NCBI RefSeq assembly: GCF_016907695.1
Contig: NZ_JAFBCK010000001.1
Span: forward strand, 6,746,001-6,810,000
Reading direction: 5' to 3'
Length of the DNA: 64,000 bases
Source: Actinokineospora baliensis
GTDB taxonomy: Bacteria > Actinomycetota > Actinomycetes > Mycobacteriales > Pseudonocardiaceae
Positions 25,557-34,310 of the stretch are shown one piece after another. Positions within the stretch are counted from its first letter, which is position 1. Each line of letters opens with the position of its first letter. The translations under genes were made by a program, and so were the position numbers. The notes beneath the pieces were generated by a model, which did no database searches, had not been told where the DNA came from, and worked only from the letters and a program-made list of their open reading frames with translations.

Positions 25557-26288
25557 TCACCCGCGGCCGACCGCGTGCAGCCTGGTGGCGATGTCGCGCA
25601 GCGGTGGGGTGAGCGCGGCGAGCGACTCCAGCTCGGCCAGCGCCTCGACCGCGGCCGGGCTGCTCTCCAGGACCGACCCGCCGACCAGGTCCGACACCAC
25701 GGACTGGCCCTGCAGCAGCTCCACCGTGAGCCCGGCCGCGCTCAGCAGCTCCCGCAACCCCTCGGTGTCGAACCGGCGCAGCAGCGCCTCACCGGACAGG
25801 CCAAGCGCCCCGGTCTCGTGGTCGAACAGCCGCCTGGCGTCGAGCAGCCTGCCGGACAGGACCCGTTGCAGCACCGCGGCGTAGCGGTTGGCGACCAGCA
25901 CCGACAGCGCCCCGCCGGGGGCCACCGCGCCCACCATGGCCGACACCGTGGTGGCCGGGTCGTCGACGAACTCCAGCAGCCCGTGCGCCAGCACGAGGTC
26001 GGCCGACGCGGGCTTGACCAGCTCACCGAGGGCGTCGCTGTCGCCCTGCACCGCGGTGATCCGGTCGGACACACCGGCCTCCTGGGCGCGCCGGTGCAGC
26101 GTGGCCAGCGCGTTGGGACTGGGGTCGACCACGGTGACCGCGCAGCCGTTTACGGCGAACGGGACGGCCAGCACACCGCTGCCGCCCCCGACGTCGAGGA
26201 CGCGCGGCGCCTCCCCGCCTCGGCGCTCACGCGCGGCGATCAGCTCGGCGTCGAGCACACGGCGGACAGCATCGGGTCGCATGGACAC
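25557..26288 (-). CDS. Class I SAM-dependent methyltransferase (SmtA/CmoA-like)
   Basis: A 243-residue enzyme with the class I SAM fold: RVLDVGGGSGVLAVPFAVNG (motif I), VTVVDPSPNALATL, AVQGDSDALG and ADLVLAHGLLEFVDDP. The last motif resembles the SmtA/CmoA tRNA-modification-related group, but the substrate cannot be fixed. It starts at GTG 26288 (or ATG 26282) and is divergent from the ParA-like gene with only 28 bp between them. Confidence 0.85.
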   Translation of the reverse strand: MSMRPDAVRRVLDAELIAARERRGGEAPRVLDVGGGSGVLAVPFAVNGCAVTVVDPSPNALATLHRRAQEAGVSDRITAVQGDSDALGELVKPASADLVLAHGLLEFVDDPATTVSAMVGAVAPGGALSVLVANRYAAVLQRVLSGRLLDARRLFDHETGALGLSGEALLRRFDTEGLRELLSAAGLTVELLQGQSVVSDLVGGSVLESSPAAVEALAELESLAALTPPLRDIATRLHAVGRG

Positions 26289-26309
26289 GAACTGTAGAGA
26301 CTCTAAGGT
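26282..26309 (+). promoter_or_regulatory. Promoter of the ParA-like gene, probably leaderless
   Basis: TGGACA (26282-26287) and TAAGGT (26304-26309) with a 16-bp spacer fit a housekeeping promoter. The predicted start of transcription falls at the GTG start codon (26317). The -35 overlaps the start of the divergent methyltransferase gene. Confidence 0.45.
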
Positions 26310-26316
26310 CTAGGTC

Positions 26317-27183
26317 GTGCAAACGGTGGCAGTGCTCAGCCTCAAGGGTGGCGTCGGGAAGACCACGGTGGCGCTCGGCCTGGCCTCGGCCGCCCTGCGC
26401 CGCGGCGCGCGCACGCTGGTGGTCGACCTCGACCCGCAGTGCAACGCCACCGCGACCCTGGACCCGGCCGAGACCGAGGCCACCCTCGCCGACGTGCTGG
26501 AGACCCCGCGCCCCGCGGTGCTGCGGGCCGCGATCGCCCCCAGCGCGTGGGGCGAGGAGGTCGACGTGATGGTCGGCTCGGAGGAGCTGGAGTCGCTCAA
26601 CGACCCCGACCCCGGGATGCGCAGGCTGGAGAAGCTGGGTCGCGCGCTGGCCGAACTGGGGTCGCTGCTGGCCGAGGGCGAGCTCCCCTACCAGCTGGTG
26701 GTGCTGGACTGCCCGCCCTCGCTCGGCCGCTTGACCCGCTCCGCGCTGGTGGCCGCGCACGGCGCTCTGCTGGTGACCGAGCCCACGATGTACGCGGTGT
26801 CGGGCGCGCAGCGGGCGTTCGAGGCGGTCGAGGACACCCGGCGCGAGCAGAACCCGAACCTCGTGCCGCTGGGGGTGGTGGTCAACAAGGTGCGCACGCA
26901 CTCCTACGAGCACCAGTTCCGCATCGCCGAGCTGCGGGAGAGCTTCGGGTCGCTGGTGATGCCGGTCGCGCTGCCCGACCGGCTCGCGGTGCAGCAGGCG
27001 CAGGGCGCGTGCCAGCCGATCCACCACTGGCACACCCCGGGCGCGCGCGAAGTGGCGCTGGCGTTCAACCTGCTGCTGGCGCGGGTGCTGCGCACCGGGG
27101 GCCGGGGCCGCCACCAGGCGATCGCCTGGCCGGACGACGAGGCCCCGGACGACGCCTCGGAGAACCAGAGCGCGGGCGACTGA
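26317..27183 (+). CDS. ParA-family ATPase, orphan
   Basis: A 288-residue MinD/ParA-type P-loop ATPase. The deviant Walker A is LSLKGGVGKTTVALGLASAA, motif A' is VVDLDPQCNATATLD, and Walker B is LVVLDCPPSLG. No ParB or parS is nearby, so this is not obviously the chromosomal partition gene; it could position another cargo. A short Asp/Glu-rich tail ends it. It is followed after 4 bp by nei, suggesting cotranscription. Confidence 0.88.
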   Translation: MQTVAVLSLKGGVGKTTVALGLASAALRRGARTLVVDLDPQCNATATLDPAETEATLADVLETPRPAVLRAAIAPSAWGEEVDVMVGSEELESLNDPDPGMRRLEKLGRALAELGSLLAEGELPYQLVVLDCPPSLGRLTRSALVAAHGALLVTEPTMYAVSGAQRAFEAVEDTRREQNPNLVPLGVVVNKVRTHSYEHQFRIAELRESFGSLVMPVALPDRLAVQQAQGACQPIHHWHTPGAREVALAFNLLLARVLRTGGRGRHQAIAWPDDEAPDDASENQSAGD

Positions 27184-27187
27184 GCGG

Positions 27188-27979
27188 ATGCCCGAGGGCG
27201 ACACCGTCTACCGCACAGCCGCGATGCTGTCCGCGGCGCTGGTGCCCCGGGTGCTGACCGGCGGCGAGCTGCGCCACCCCCGCCTGTCCACTGTGGAGCT
27301 TCGTGGCCGGGCGGTGCTGGGCACCCGGACGGCGGGAAAGCACCTGTTCCTGCGGTTCTCCGAGAACCTGAGCTTCCGCAGCCACCTCGCCATGGACGGC
27401 GTCTGGCAGGTCGCCGCGCCCCGCGCCCGCTGGCGGCGGCCCGCCCACCAGGCCCGCGCGGTGCTGGTCACCGAGGACGTCCAGGCCATCGGGTTCCTGC
27501 TGCAGGAGATGGACCTGGTCGCGACGACCGACGAAGACCGCCTGATCGCGCACCTGGGCCCAGACCTGCTGGACCCGCACTGGGGCCCGGAACACGCCGC
27601 CGAGGCGGTGGCGCGGCTGACCGGGGACCCGACGCGCGAGATCGGGGTGGCGCTGCTCGACCAGCGCGTGATGGCCGGGGTCGGCAACGTGTACAAGGCC
27701 GAGGTCTGCTTCGTGCTCGGCGTGTCCCCGTGGACCTTGGTGTCCGATGTAGACGTCGAGCGCGCGGTGGCGGTGAGCCGGGACCTGTTGGACCGCAACA
27801 AGATGAGCGCGGACCGGGTGACAACCGGCGACATGCGGCGGGGCAGGCAGCTGTGGGTGTACGGCCGCAGGACCACGCCGTGCCTGGTGTGCGGCGGGAA
27901 AGTCGTCGCGGGGACGCAGGGGCTCGACGCCCGCGTCGCGTACTTCTGCCCGGTGTGCCAGCCGGGACCGGTGGGCTAG
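27188..27979 (+). CDS. nei: Endonuclease VIII-like DNA glycosylase (Nei2 type)
   Basis: A 263-residue Fpg/Nei bifunctional glycosylase that removes oxidised bases and nicks the strand. The mature N-terminus PEGDTVYR supplies the catalytic Pro2 and Glu3. The helix-two-turn-helix region contains LLDQRVMAGVGNVYKAEV. A C-terminal zinc finger is seen as CLVCGGKV and YFCPVCQ. It lies 4 bp after the ParA-like gene. Its stop codon overlaps the stop of the convergent Thr-rich gene. Confidence 0.94.
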   Translation: MPEGDTVYRTAAMLSAALVPRVLTGGELRHPRLSTVELRGRAVLGTRTAGKHLFLRFSENLSFRSHLAMDGVWQVAAPRARWRRPAHQARAVLVTEDVQAIGFLLQEMDLVATTDEDRLIAHLGPDLLDPHWGPEHAAEAVARLTGDPTREIGVALLDQRVMAGVGNVYKAEVCFVLGVSPWTLVSDVDVERAVAVSRDLLDRNKMSADRVTTGDMRRGRQLWVYGRRTTPCLVCGGKVVAGTQGLDARVAYFCPVCQPGPVG

Positions 27980-28395
27980 CAGAAGATCAAGCCGCACGGT
28001 TCGCGCGTCGTCGTGCGGGTGGGGCGCCTGGTCGTGGTCGTCGTCGTGGTGGTGGTCGTGGTCGTCGGACTGGCCGCGGTGGTGGTCTGCGCCGTCGTCG
28101 TGGTCGTTTGCGCGGTGGTGGTCTCGCTGCTCGACGAAGTCGGCGACGTGCTCGAAGTCAGGACTGTCGTCAGGGATAAGGACGTCGACTGGACGGTTGT
28201 CACAGCCGCGGGCCCCCGCGTCGGCTCCGACGTGACCGACCCCGACGCCGGTAACGGCTCCGGAACCGACTCCGCCGCGGGCTTGGGCAACCCCGGCGGC
28301 GCCGCGGCGATCCCCTCGTAGAACAACGCGGCGGCGGTGGCCCCCACCAACACCCCCACGGCGATGCGGCCGGGATGGTCCCCACGAGCGCGCAC
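27976..28395 (-). CDS. Thr-rich exported or membrane-anchored small protein
   Basis: A 139-residue protein with an N-terminal hydrophobic segment (RIAVGVLVGATAAALFYEGI) acting as signal or anchor. A long Ser/Thr/Ala-rich stalk follows, with runs of Thr and repeats of TTTAQ, ending in CGLIFC. The low-complexity stalk is typical of surface proteins crossing the cell wall; the two terminal cysteines may form a disulfide. GTG 28395 has AAGGGGG upstream. It converges on nei, sharing CTAG at the stops (4-bp overlap). Function unknown. Confidence 0.7.
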   Translation of the reverse strand: MRARGDHPGRIAVGVLVGATAAALFYEGIAAAPPGLPKPAAESVPEPLPASGSVTSEPTRGPAAVTTVQSTSLSLTTVLTSSTSPTSSSSETTTAQTTTTTAQTTTAASPTTTTTTTTTTTTRRPTRTTTREPCGLIFC

Positions 28396-28416
28396 CAAGT
28401 GCCCCCTTCACCGACG

Positions 28417-28435
28417 GTGAGTGATATTCACACAC
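28417..28435. promoter_or_regulatory. Candidate operator GTGAGTGATATTCACACAC
   Basis: A near-perfect inverted repeat 22 bp upstream of the Thr-rich gene. The 11-bp core GTGATATTCAC recurs at 32524 before the permease gene. The two sites are the only occurrences of this core I noticed in the window. Confidence 0.4.
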
Positions 28436-28492
28436 TGCGTCTTTGTGGTGGACCACCCTAGCATCACCCGGACGGGGGAGGTCGAAAACCGA

Positions 28493-28522
28493 TTGAACGG
28501 GGAACGCGGCGGCGCATAGGTT
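28493..28522 (+). promoter_or_regulatory. Promoter of a micro-ORF/small RNA
   Basis: TTGAAC (28493-28498), an 18-bp spacer and TAGGTT (28517-28522) fit the actinobacterial housekeeping consensus. Transcription would start near 28529. Confidence 0.5.
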
Positions 28523-28553
28523 GTCCGCACACGAGAGAGGAGGTGGTCCACCG

Positions 28554-28592
28554 GTGTATTCCAGTAGGACTCGTGAGGTGGTTGCCCGCTAG
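28554..28592 (+). CDS. 12-residue micro-ORF (MYSSRTREVVAR)
   Basis: GTG start with AGGAGGT ten bases upstream and the promoter above, ending in TAG at 28592. It is followed by G/C-rich hairpins (for example CACCCCGC/GCGGGGTG near 28630). The combination of promoter, strong ribosome site and structured downstream RNA suggests a leader peptide or small transcript, but no downstream gene lies on this strand until pyrD at 30134. Being so short, it may be untranslated. Confidence 0.4.
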   Translation: MYSSRTREVVAR

Positions 28593-28779
28593 GGCCACCC
28601 ATCCGTAAGCGATGGAGCCGGTCAGGCACCCCGCACCGGCGGGGTGGTCCGGCGAATACCAGGCAGTCACCCAGCCCTCGGGCACCCGGGACCCAGTCCG
28701 CCCCGGGCCCCCCGCATGCCTTGTCGGGGGGAGCGCGCCCGGGGGCTGTGCCCTGTCCAGACCCGGTTGCTCGGACCCG

Positions 28780-29297
28780 GACTACTCGGCTTCCACCTGC
28801 TGGAGCCCCGCGGAGCCGCGCGCGCCGCCACATGCGCTCGCGGCGGGCATCCCGTTGCCCGCTGAAGCCTCCGCCTCGCCCGCGAAGCCGACGGCTCCGC
28901 CAACCCGCACCTCCGCAGTGACAGCGGCCTCGGCGTAGTCCGCTACCCGACCCGGCTGCTCAACCTCCACCTGCCAGAGCGTGTGCCACGCCTGCTGGCC
29001 AGCCCTCTCCGCACGTTGCGCTCCCACGCCGCATGCCCCATCAGGGCCCTTGGCGGCCTGCCCGGTTACTCCGCTTCCACCTGCTGCAGCCGCCGCCAGG
29101 CTGGCGAAGCGGCCGCTCCGCCGACTTCGCCTCGCGGCGCACGCCGCCGGCAACGCCCGGCAGGCATCGAACTCGGCACGGTCAGCCACATCCGGTTCGA
29201 GGTCGAGCTCCTCAGTTGCAACCCGCCTACGGGCAGCCCTCTCCACGTTGCGCGCCCACGCCGCATGCCCATCAAGGCCCCTGGCGGCCCACCCGAA
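28780..29297 (-). repeat. Two degenerate tandem copies of the 3-prime end of the coiled-coil gene
   Basis: The gene at 29298 ends with codons for [10 protein letters not shown] plus TAG. The same block recurs with a stop at 29066-29085 ([13 protein letters not shown]) and at 28782-28801 (LQQVEAE, TAG). The 29066 copy keeps similarity for about 150 bp but has a frameshift. The two copies also share a segment near CCCTCTCC-ACGTTGCGC through CCCTTGGCGGCC. Unit lengths are about 284 and 232 bp. No intact gene lies here. Confidence 0.8.
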
Positions 29298-30077
29298 CTA
29301 CTCGGCTTCCACCTGCTGCAACCGCCGCCAGGCCTGCGACGCAGACCTCTCCGCCGACTTCGCCTCGCGGCGCGCCGCCTGCAGTGCGCGGCGGGCATCA
29401 AGCTCCGCGTGCTCGGCGGCATCCAGTTCGACGTTGAGTTCTCGTACTCGTTCTTCGGCGGCTGTGACCGTTTCCTCCGCGGCGGCCACTGCCCGGTCGG
29501 CTTCGGCGCGCTGGGATTCGGCGTCCTTGACGGCTGCTTTGGCCTCTGCCAGGGCCTCTCGCGAGCGGGTCTTGGCCGGGCGGCGCTGGGCGGCGGGCGT
29601 GGCGGTGGGGCCGGGGGCCAAGGTCAGGCCGGGCCAGGTTTGCTCGACCCGCAGGTCGCGGGCCGAGCCGAGTCTGCCCGCGCGCAGGGTGGCCGCCGCG
29701 GTGTCGTCGGCGATGGCGGTGGTGAACATCTCCTCCAGCTCGCGGGTGATCGACTCGCTGAGCCCGCTGCCCGCGCGGGCGACCAGGTCCGCAACCAGCT
29801 CCGTGCGCCGCTTGGCGAGCTCGCGCAGGCGTGCGCCGTCGGCCTCGGCGTGGGCGGCGCGCAGGGCGGCACCCAGCTCGACCAGGTCGTCGACCCCGGT
29901 GGGTTCGGCGCGGACCAGGCGGTTGACCAGCCACGCCGAGGTCGTCGGTTTGGGCAGCTTCTCCACCCGCGCCGCGGCGTCGCGGTCACCCGCCGCGCGC
30001 AGGCGTTTAGCCAGGTCGCGGCGGGCCGGGACGAACTCCTCCCTGGGCAGGCCGTACAGCTCGTCCACGTCGCTCAC
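29298..30077 (-). CDS. Coiled-coil protein, unknown function
   Basis: A 259-residue Ala/Glu/Arg-rich protein. The N-terminal third has a conserved-looking segment [20 protein letters not shown], then [16 protein letters not shown], which I recognise as a widespread actinobacterial hypothetical. The C-terminal half is a continuous coiled coil with Ala-Glu heptads ([20 protein letters not shown]) ending [10 protein letters not shown]. No signal peptide. GTG 30077 was chosen over GTG 30095; neither has a strong ribosome site. The gene is followed by two degraded copies of its own 3-prime end. Confidence 0.75.
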   Translation of the reverse strand: MSDVDELYGLPREEFVPARRDLAKRLRAAGDRDAAARVEKLPKPTTSAWLVNRLVRAEPTGVDDLVELGAALRAAHAEADGARLRELAKRRTELVADLVARAGSGLSESITRELEEMFTTAIADDTAAATLRAGRLGSARDLRVEQTWPGLTLAPGPTATPAAQRRPAKTRSREALAEAKAAVKDAESQRAEADRAVAAAEETVTAAEERVRELNVELDAAEHAELDARRALQAARREAKSAERSASQAWRRLQQVEAE

Positions 30078-30133
30078 CCCGCCATCATGGTCCACTGCGC
30101 CCGCTCCCGGGCGGTCGAGCCCGCAATGACACG

Positions 30134-31186
30134 ATGGGGGCCGTGGCCTACAAGCAGCTCGTCCGACGTGCCCTCTTCGCCCTCGGCGGCGGCGACCCGG
30201 AGATCGCGCACGAGCGCACCATGGCGGCGCTGACCAGGCTCGGCCGGGTCCGGCCCGCGGTGTCCGGGCTGCGCGCGCTGTTCGGGTCCCGGGTCGAGCG
30301 GACCGTGTTCGGCGTGCGCTTCCCCGGCGCTGTGGGCCTGGCCGCGGGCATGGACAAGGACGGCAGGGCGCTGCGGGCCTGGCCGGGGATGGGCTTCGGG
30401 CACGTGGAGGTCGGCACGGTCACCCGGCACGCGCAACCAGGCAACCCGGCGCCGCGGCTGTTCCGGTTGCGCGAGAGCGAAGCGATCATCAACCGGATGG
30501 GGTTCAACAACGCCGGGGCCGACGCGCTCGCCGCCCGGCTGGCGGCGCTGGGGCCGGTCGGGATCCCGTTGGGCATCAGCATCGGCAAGTCGAAAATCAC
30601 CCCGGTGGAGGAGGCCGTCGAGGACTACCGGCACTCGTTGCGGGCCCTCTACCGCCACGGCGACTACTTCGCGATCAACGTCAGCTCCCCCAACACCCCC
30701 GGCCTGCGCGGACTGCAGGACCGGGCGGCGCTCGACGCGCTCGTCGGCGAGCTGCGCCGGGAAGCCGATGGGCTCGCGGGCGGCGCGCCGGTCAAGCCGC
30801 TGCTGGTCAAGATCGCGCCCGACCTCACCGACCAGGCCATCGGCGAGGTGCTGCAGGTCTGCGCCGACCACCGGGTGTCCGGGGTGATCGCGACCAACAC
30901 GACCCTGGGGCGCGCGGGCCTGACCGCAGCCGAGGCGCCGACCGGCGAGGAGGCCGGCGGGCTGAGCGGACGGCCGCTGGCGCAGCGGTCCCGGGAGGTC
31001 GTGGCCTTCGTGGCGCGGGAGACCGGCGGCTCGCTGCCGATCATCGGGGTCGGCGGGGTGTTCGACGTGGACGGGGCGCTGCGGATGCTCGACGCGGGCG
31101 CGAGCCTGGTGCAGCTTTACACGGGGTTCGTCTTCGAGGGGCCCGCGCTGGTGCGGCGGATCAACCGCGCGGTCGACGCCCGTTGA
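30134..31186 (+). CDS. pyrD: Dihydroorotate dehydrogenase, class 2
   Basis: A 350-residue FMN enzyme oxidising dihydroorotate to orotate with quinone at the membrane. Features are the N-terminal membrane-associating helices, [47 protein letters not shown], and [14 protein letters not shown] with the catalytic serine region. [13 protein letters not shown] and [13 protein letters not shown] follow. The ATG at 30134 or the in-frame GTG at 30143 could start it. It converges on and overlaps by 26 bp a nucleobase permease, a functional pairing in pyrimidine metabolism. Confidence 0.96.
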   Translation: MGAVAYKQLVRRALFALGGGDPEIAHERTMAALTRLGRVRPAVSGLRALFGSRVERTVFGVRFPGAVGLAAGMDKDGRALRAWPGMGFGHVEVGTVTRHAQPGNPAPRLFRLRESEAIINRMGFNNAGADALAARLAALGPVGIPLGISIGKSKITPVEEAVEDYRHSLRALYRHGDYFAINVSSPNTPGLRGLQDRAALDALVGELRREADGLAGGAPVKPLLVKIAPDLTDQAIGEVLQVCADHRVSGVIATNTTLGRAGLTAAEAPTGEEAGGLSGRPLAQRSREVVAFVARETGGSLPIIGVGGVFDVDGALRMLDAGASLVQLYTGFVFEGPALVRRINRAVDAR

Positions 31187-32456
31187 CCTCGCGGCCGCCG
31201 CGGTTGGCCAGCCAGCGCAGCAGCGGGTAGCCGCAGACGACCGCGACCGCGCCCCAGGTGATGCCGCTGAAGACCGCGTCACCGATCTGGACGGTGAGGT
31301 CGCCCGCCCCGGCGACCACGGCGACCGCGACCACGGTCAGGTTCACCGGATCGGCGAAGTCGACCCGGTCGGCGAGCCAGATCCGCACGCCGACCAGCGC
31401 GATCATGCCGTAGAGCAGGATCGTGGCGCCGCCGAGCACGCCCGCCGGGATGGTGTTGACCAGGGCGCCGAACTTCGGGCTCATCGACAGCAGGACGGCG
31501 TTCAAGCCTGCGACCCCGTACGCGGCGGTCGAGTAGACCCGGGTCGCGGCCATGACGCCGATGTTCTCCGCGTAGGTGGTGGTGCCCGACCCGCCGCCGG
31601 ACCCGGCCAGCGCGGTGGCCAGCCCGTCGGCGATCAGCGAGTCGCCCACCGACCCGTCGAGGTCGCGCCCGGTGACCGCGGCGACCGCCTTGACGTGCCC
31701 GACGTTCTCCGCGACCAGCACGATCACCACCGGGATGACCAGCAGGATCACCGACGGCTGGATCTGCGGGGCGGTGAACTGCGGCGGCCCGAACCAGGCG
31801 GCGTGCGCGAGCGCGTCGAGCCTGGCGCCGTCGAGGTTGCCCGACACCCAGGCCGCCGCCCACCCGACCAGCACGCCGACCAGCACCGAAAGCCGCGACA
31901 GCAGCCCCCTGGCCACCGCGGTGCAGCCCAGGATGACGGCCAGGGTGATCACCGCGATGACCGGTTGGGCGCCGAAGGCCTTGGTGGCCGTGGGCGCCAG
32001 GTTCAGCCCGACCAGCACGATCACCGCACCGGTCACCACCGGCGGCATGATCGACTCGAGCAGCCGGACACCGAGCGCCTTGACCGCGACCCCGACGCCG
32101 ACCAGCAGCAGGCCCGCCACCAGCACCCCGCCCAACTGGGCGGCCATGCCGTGGTGCTGGGCGGCGCTGAGCGGGCCGAGGAAGGCGAACGAGGAACCGA
32201 GGTAGGCCGGGACCCGGTTGCGGGTGATGACCAGGAAGAGCAGTGTGCCCACCCCGGAGAACAGCAGCGTGGTGGTCACCGGGAACCCCGTGATCGCCGG
32301 GACCAGCACGGTGGCGCTGAACATCGCCGCGACGTGCTGCACGCCGAACCCGACGGTCAGCGGCCAGCTCAGCCGCTCGTCCGGTGCCACGACGGCGCCG
32401 TCGCGGACCCGGCGGCCGTCACCGTGCACCGACCACAACGCCAAGGCCGCCTCCAC
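31161..32456 (-). CDS. NCS2-family uracil/xanthine permease
   Basis: A 431-residue polytopic transporter with about 14 hydrophobic segments. Family landmarks are the N-terminal [19 protein letters not shown], a central [17 protein letters not shown], and [20 protein letters not shown], the substrate-site loop containing the family Thr/Ser-Glu pair. Proton-coupled nucleobase uptake is known for the family; uracil is inferred from convergence with pyrD. It starts at GTG 32456. A GTGATATTCAC site lies about 70 bp upstream. Confidence 0.9.
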   Translation of the reverse strand: MEAALALWSVHGDGRRVRDGAVVAPDERLSWPLTVGFGVQHVAAMFSATVLVPAITGFPVTTTLLFSGVGTLLFLVITRNRVPAYLGSSFAFLGPLSAAQHHGMAAQLGGVLVAGLLLVGVGVAVKALGVRLLESIMPPVVTGAVIVLVGLNLAPTATKAFGAQPVIAVITLAVILGCTAVARGLLSRLSVLVGVLVGWAAAWVSGNLDGARLDALAHAAWFGPPQFTAPQIQPSVILLVIPVVIVLVAENVGHVKAVAAVTGRDLDGSVGDSLIADGLATALAGSGGGSGTTTYAENIGVMAATRVYSTAAYGVAGLNAVLLSMSPKFGALVNTIPAGVLGGATILLYGMIALVGVRIWLADRVDFADPVNLTVVAVAVVAGAGDLTVQIGDAVFSGITWGAVAVVCGYPLLRWLANRGGREVNGRRPRG

Positions 32457-32523
32457 CCCCGCCCCGCCGATTCACTGCCGTGCATGGTGCCACAGCACGT
32501 AGTCGGCGAGTCGATACGACACC

Positions 32524-32534
32524 GTGATATTCAC
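32524..32534. promoter_or_regulatory. GTGATATTCAC site upstream of the permease
   Basis: The 11-bp core is identical to that before the Thr-rich gene at 28421. Next to it lies a small palindrome TGAC-CTA-GTCA (32540-32550) whose minus strand offers TAGGTC as a -10-like hexamer. Confidence 0.35.
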
Positions 32535-32583
32535 ACTGATGACCTAGTCAGTGGTGGGCGGCTGGGAATTCGGTGACCGAAGG

Positions 32584-32793
32584 TCAGCGCGGCATCCAGG
32601 ACAGCACGAGCGCGTACGGGTCGCTGGTGGCCCCGCGCCCGGCACCGATCCAGTCCACCGCCGCGTCCAGCATCCGCCCGGCCCGCCCCCGATCAACCCC
32701 CATGCCGTCGACGATGGCCCAGAACCCGGTCTCGTAGTCCGCCATCCTGGTGACCTCGGCGGCCACGGCCCAGCGCATCCCGGTGATGTCCAT
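32584..32793 (-). CDS. Small hypothetical protein (69 aa)
   Basis: Begins MDITGMRWAVAAEVTRMADY and contains WAIVDGMGVDRGRAGRMLDA with acidic and aromatic residues, consistent with a folded helical protein. GGGAGGGG lies nine or so bases before the ATG, which is why I trust this start over a longer frame. No recognised domain. It stands alone between the permease and the pspM repeat array. Confidence 0.65.
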   Translation of the reverse strand: MDITGMRWAVAAEVTRMADYETGFWAIVDGMGVDRGRAGRMLDAAVDWIGAGRGATSDPYALVLSWMPR

Positions 32794-33072
32794 CGACTTC
32801 CCCTCCCTGCGGCCTTCCACGGACGACAGGGGTGACACGCACCAACCCGATGGCCATGATGCGTCCGAACAGGTGAGAACGATCACGCATCTGATCACGG
32901 ACCGTGGCCTCCACCCCCGCGGGCGCGGCAGGCACGGCAGGCACGCGCCACTCCCCCGAACTGTCCACAACCCCGAGCCCCATCCACAGGTCCCGCCCGC
33001 GCCACCACCAGCCCCGCTGCCTCCCCCTAGCCTCGATTCGGGGGCTGCTCAGCACGGTTCGATCTTGAACGG

Positions 33073-33523
33073 CGCTCAGCCGCGCGACAGATCGCGCAAA
33101 CGCCGAAGCCTGGGCTGCGAGGCGGCCCGTGGCGCCGCTGGGTCGCGCCGGGGGCGGCAAGTAGAACGGCAGCCCGTGCCCAGGCAACCCCGACGCAGCT
33201 CGCGCAGCGAACGTTCGCCGCGCAGCCGCGATGCCGGTCACGCGAAGGCCGCAGCGTTCGCCGCGCGATGCCGAAACCTAGGCCGCCGGGCGTCCGTGGC
33301 TCGGCGAGGTCATACCAAGGGGCGGCAGTGGAACAGCAGCTTGCGGCCAAGCAGTCTGTGGCCTCGGCGAGGTCGTGTCGGGGGCTATGGGACGGCCGTC
33401 AGAGCTCGGGCGGCGGCGATGCAGGGCGCGCGGGGGCGCAGCGCAAATGCCGAACCAAGGCCGCCAGGGCAGCGGGTGGAACGGCAGCCCGCGCCCAGGC
33501 AGCCTCAGGGCCGCCTCGGGCAC
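33073..33523 (-). repeat. Tandem degenerate copies of the pspM 3-prime end
   Basis: The pspM terminus, plus strand CTCAGCCGCGTGACAGGTCC from 33523, recurs as CTCAGCCGCGCGACAGATCG at about 33072. Further partial units follow (about 33270, 33350, 33450), each with a GGCCGCC-x-GGCG block and a GTCGGTGGC-like or GGAACGGCAGCCCG block matching parts of the last 120 bp of pspM. All are frameshifted relative to the gene. Nothing else is discernible in 32794-33072. Confidence 0.7.
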
Positions 33524-34300
33524 TCAGCCGCGTGACAGGTCCCGCAGGGCCGAGGCCAGGGCCGCCAGGCGGTCGGTGGCGTCGGTCAGGTCGTGGCGGG
33601 GGGTGGCCATGGAACTGGCCGCCAGGGCTCGGGCGGCGGCGGCGACCAAGCCGCCGTAGCCGTCCATGCCGTGGTCGAGTTGGACGCGGAGGGCGCGGAC
33701 GCTCTCGGTGAGGTGGCCGCGTTCCGCGGGTGGGGCGTGTTCGCGGGCTCGCTCGACCACCTGGACCTTCGCGGCGACGGCGCGCAAAGCCGCGGCGGCT
33801 TCGGCGCCGGTGTCGCGGGCTTCGGTGACCGCGTCCGGCGGGACCAGGGCGCCCCTGGACAGCTGGGCGAGCAGTTCGCGGAGGGTGTCCTCGGCCTCGC
33901 CGAGGCGGGCCATGGGTTCGCGGGCCTGGGAGCCGCGGCCCGGTAGGACGACCGGGGGCGGCGGGGCCTCGGGCAGCGGCTGCTTGTGCAGCCGCCACGA
34001 GCGGACCCCGGTGGAGATCGCCGCGACCCCGGAGACCACCGCCGCGCCGATGAGGGCGGGGACGGCGATGCCGGGGGCCGCGGCCGAGGACTCGACGACG
34101 ACCGCGGCGGTGCCGGTGGTGACGCCGGTCGCGGTCCACAGCCGGGCCCGGCGCAGCGCCCTGCGGCGCTGGCGCAGGGCCTTGGCCCTGGGGTCGCGCC
34201 AGCCGGTGATGGCCTCGCGGACCTGCTGGACGTACGGGCCGCGCAGTTGCTCGACCAGCTCACCGCCCATCTTGATCAGCTCGTGACGGCGCGGCCCCAT
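33524..34300 (-). CDS. pspM: PspM-like phage-shock membrane protein
   Basis: A 258-residue protein with two adjacent membrane helices (about 55-72 and 77-97) between a basic cytoplasmic N-terminus (HELIKMGGELVEQLRGPYVQ) and a long helical C-terminal part. Order clgR-pspA-this gene matches Mycobacterium tuberculosis Rv2745c-Rv2744c-Rv2743c, where Rv2743c (PspM) binds PspA at stressed membranes. It starts 10 bp after the pspA stop, so the two are cotranscribed. The identification rests on context and topology more than on sequence similarity. Confidence 0.8.
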   Translation of the reverse strand: MGPRRHELIKMGGELVEQLRGPYVQQVREAITGWRDPRAKALRQRRRALRRARLWTATGVTTGTAAVVVESSAAAPGIAVPALIGAAVVSGVAAISTGVRSWRLHKQPLPEAPPPPVVLPGRGSQAREPMARLGEAEDTLRELLAQLSRGALVPPDAVTEARDTGAEAAAALRAVAAKVQVVERAREHAPPAERGHLTESVRALRVQLDHGMDGYGGLVAAAARALAASSMATPRHDLTDATDRLAALASALRDLSRG

Positions 34301-34310
34301 GGTGGCTCGC

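Noticed and set aside
26317..27183. ParA-like gene as a chromosome partition or plasmid locus
   Set aside because: There is no ParB, no parS-like palindromes and no replication gene nearby; the neighbours are DNA repair and metabolism genes.
28782..29246. Open frame of 154 codons ending in LQQVEAE
   Set aside because: It spans two decayed copies of the coiled-coil gene terminus in shifted frames. It has no start signal and is not an independent gene.
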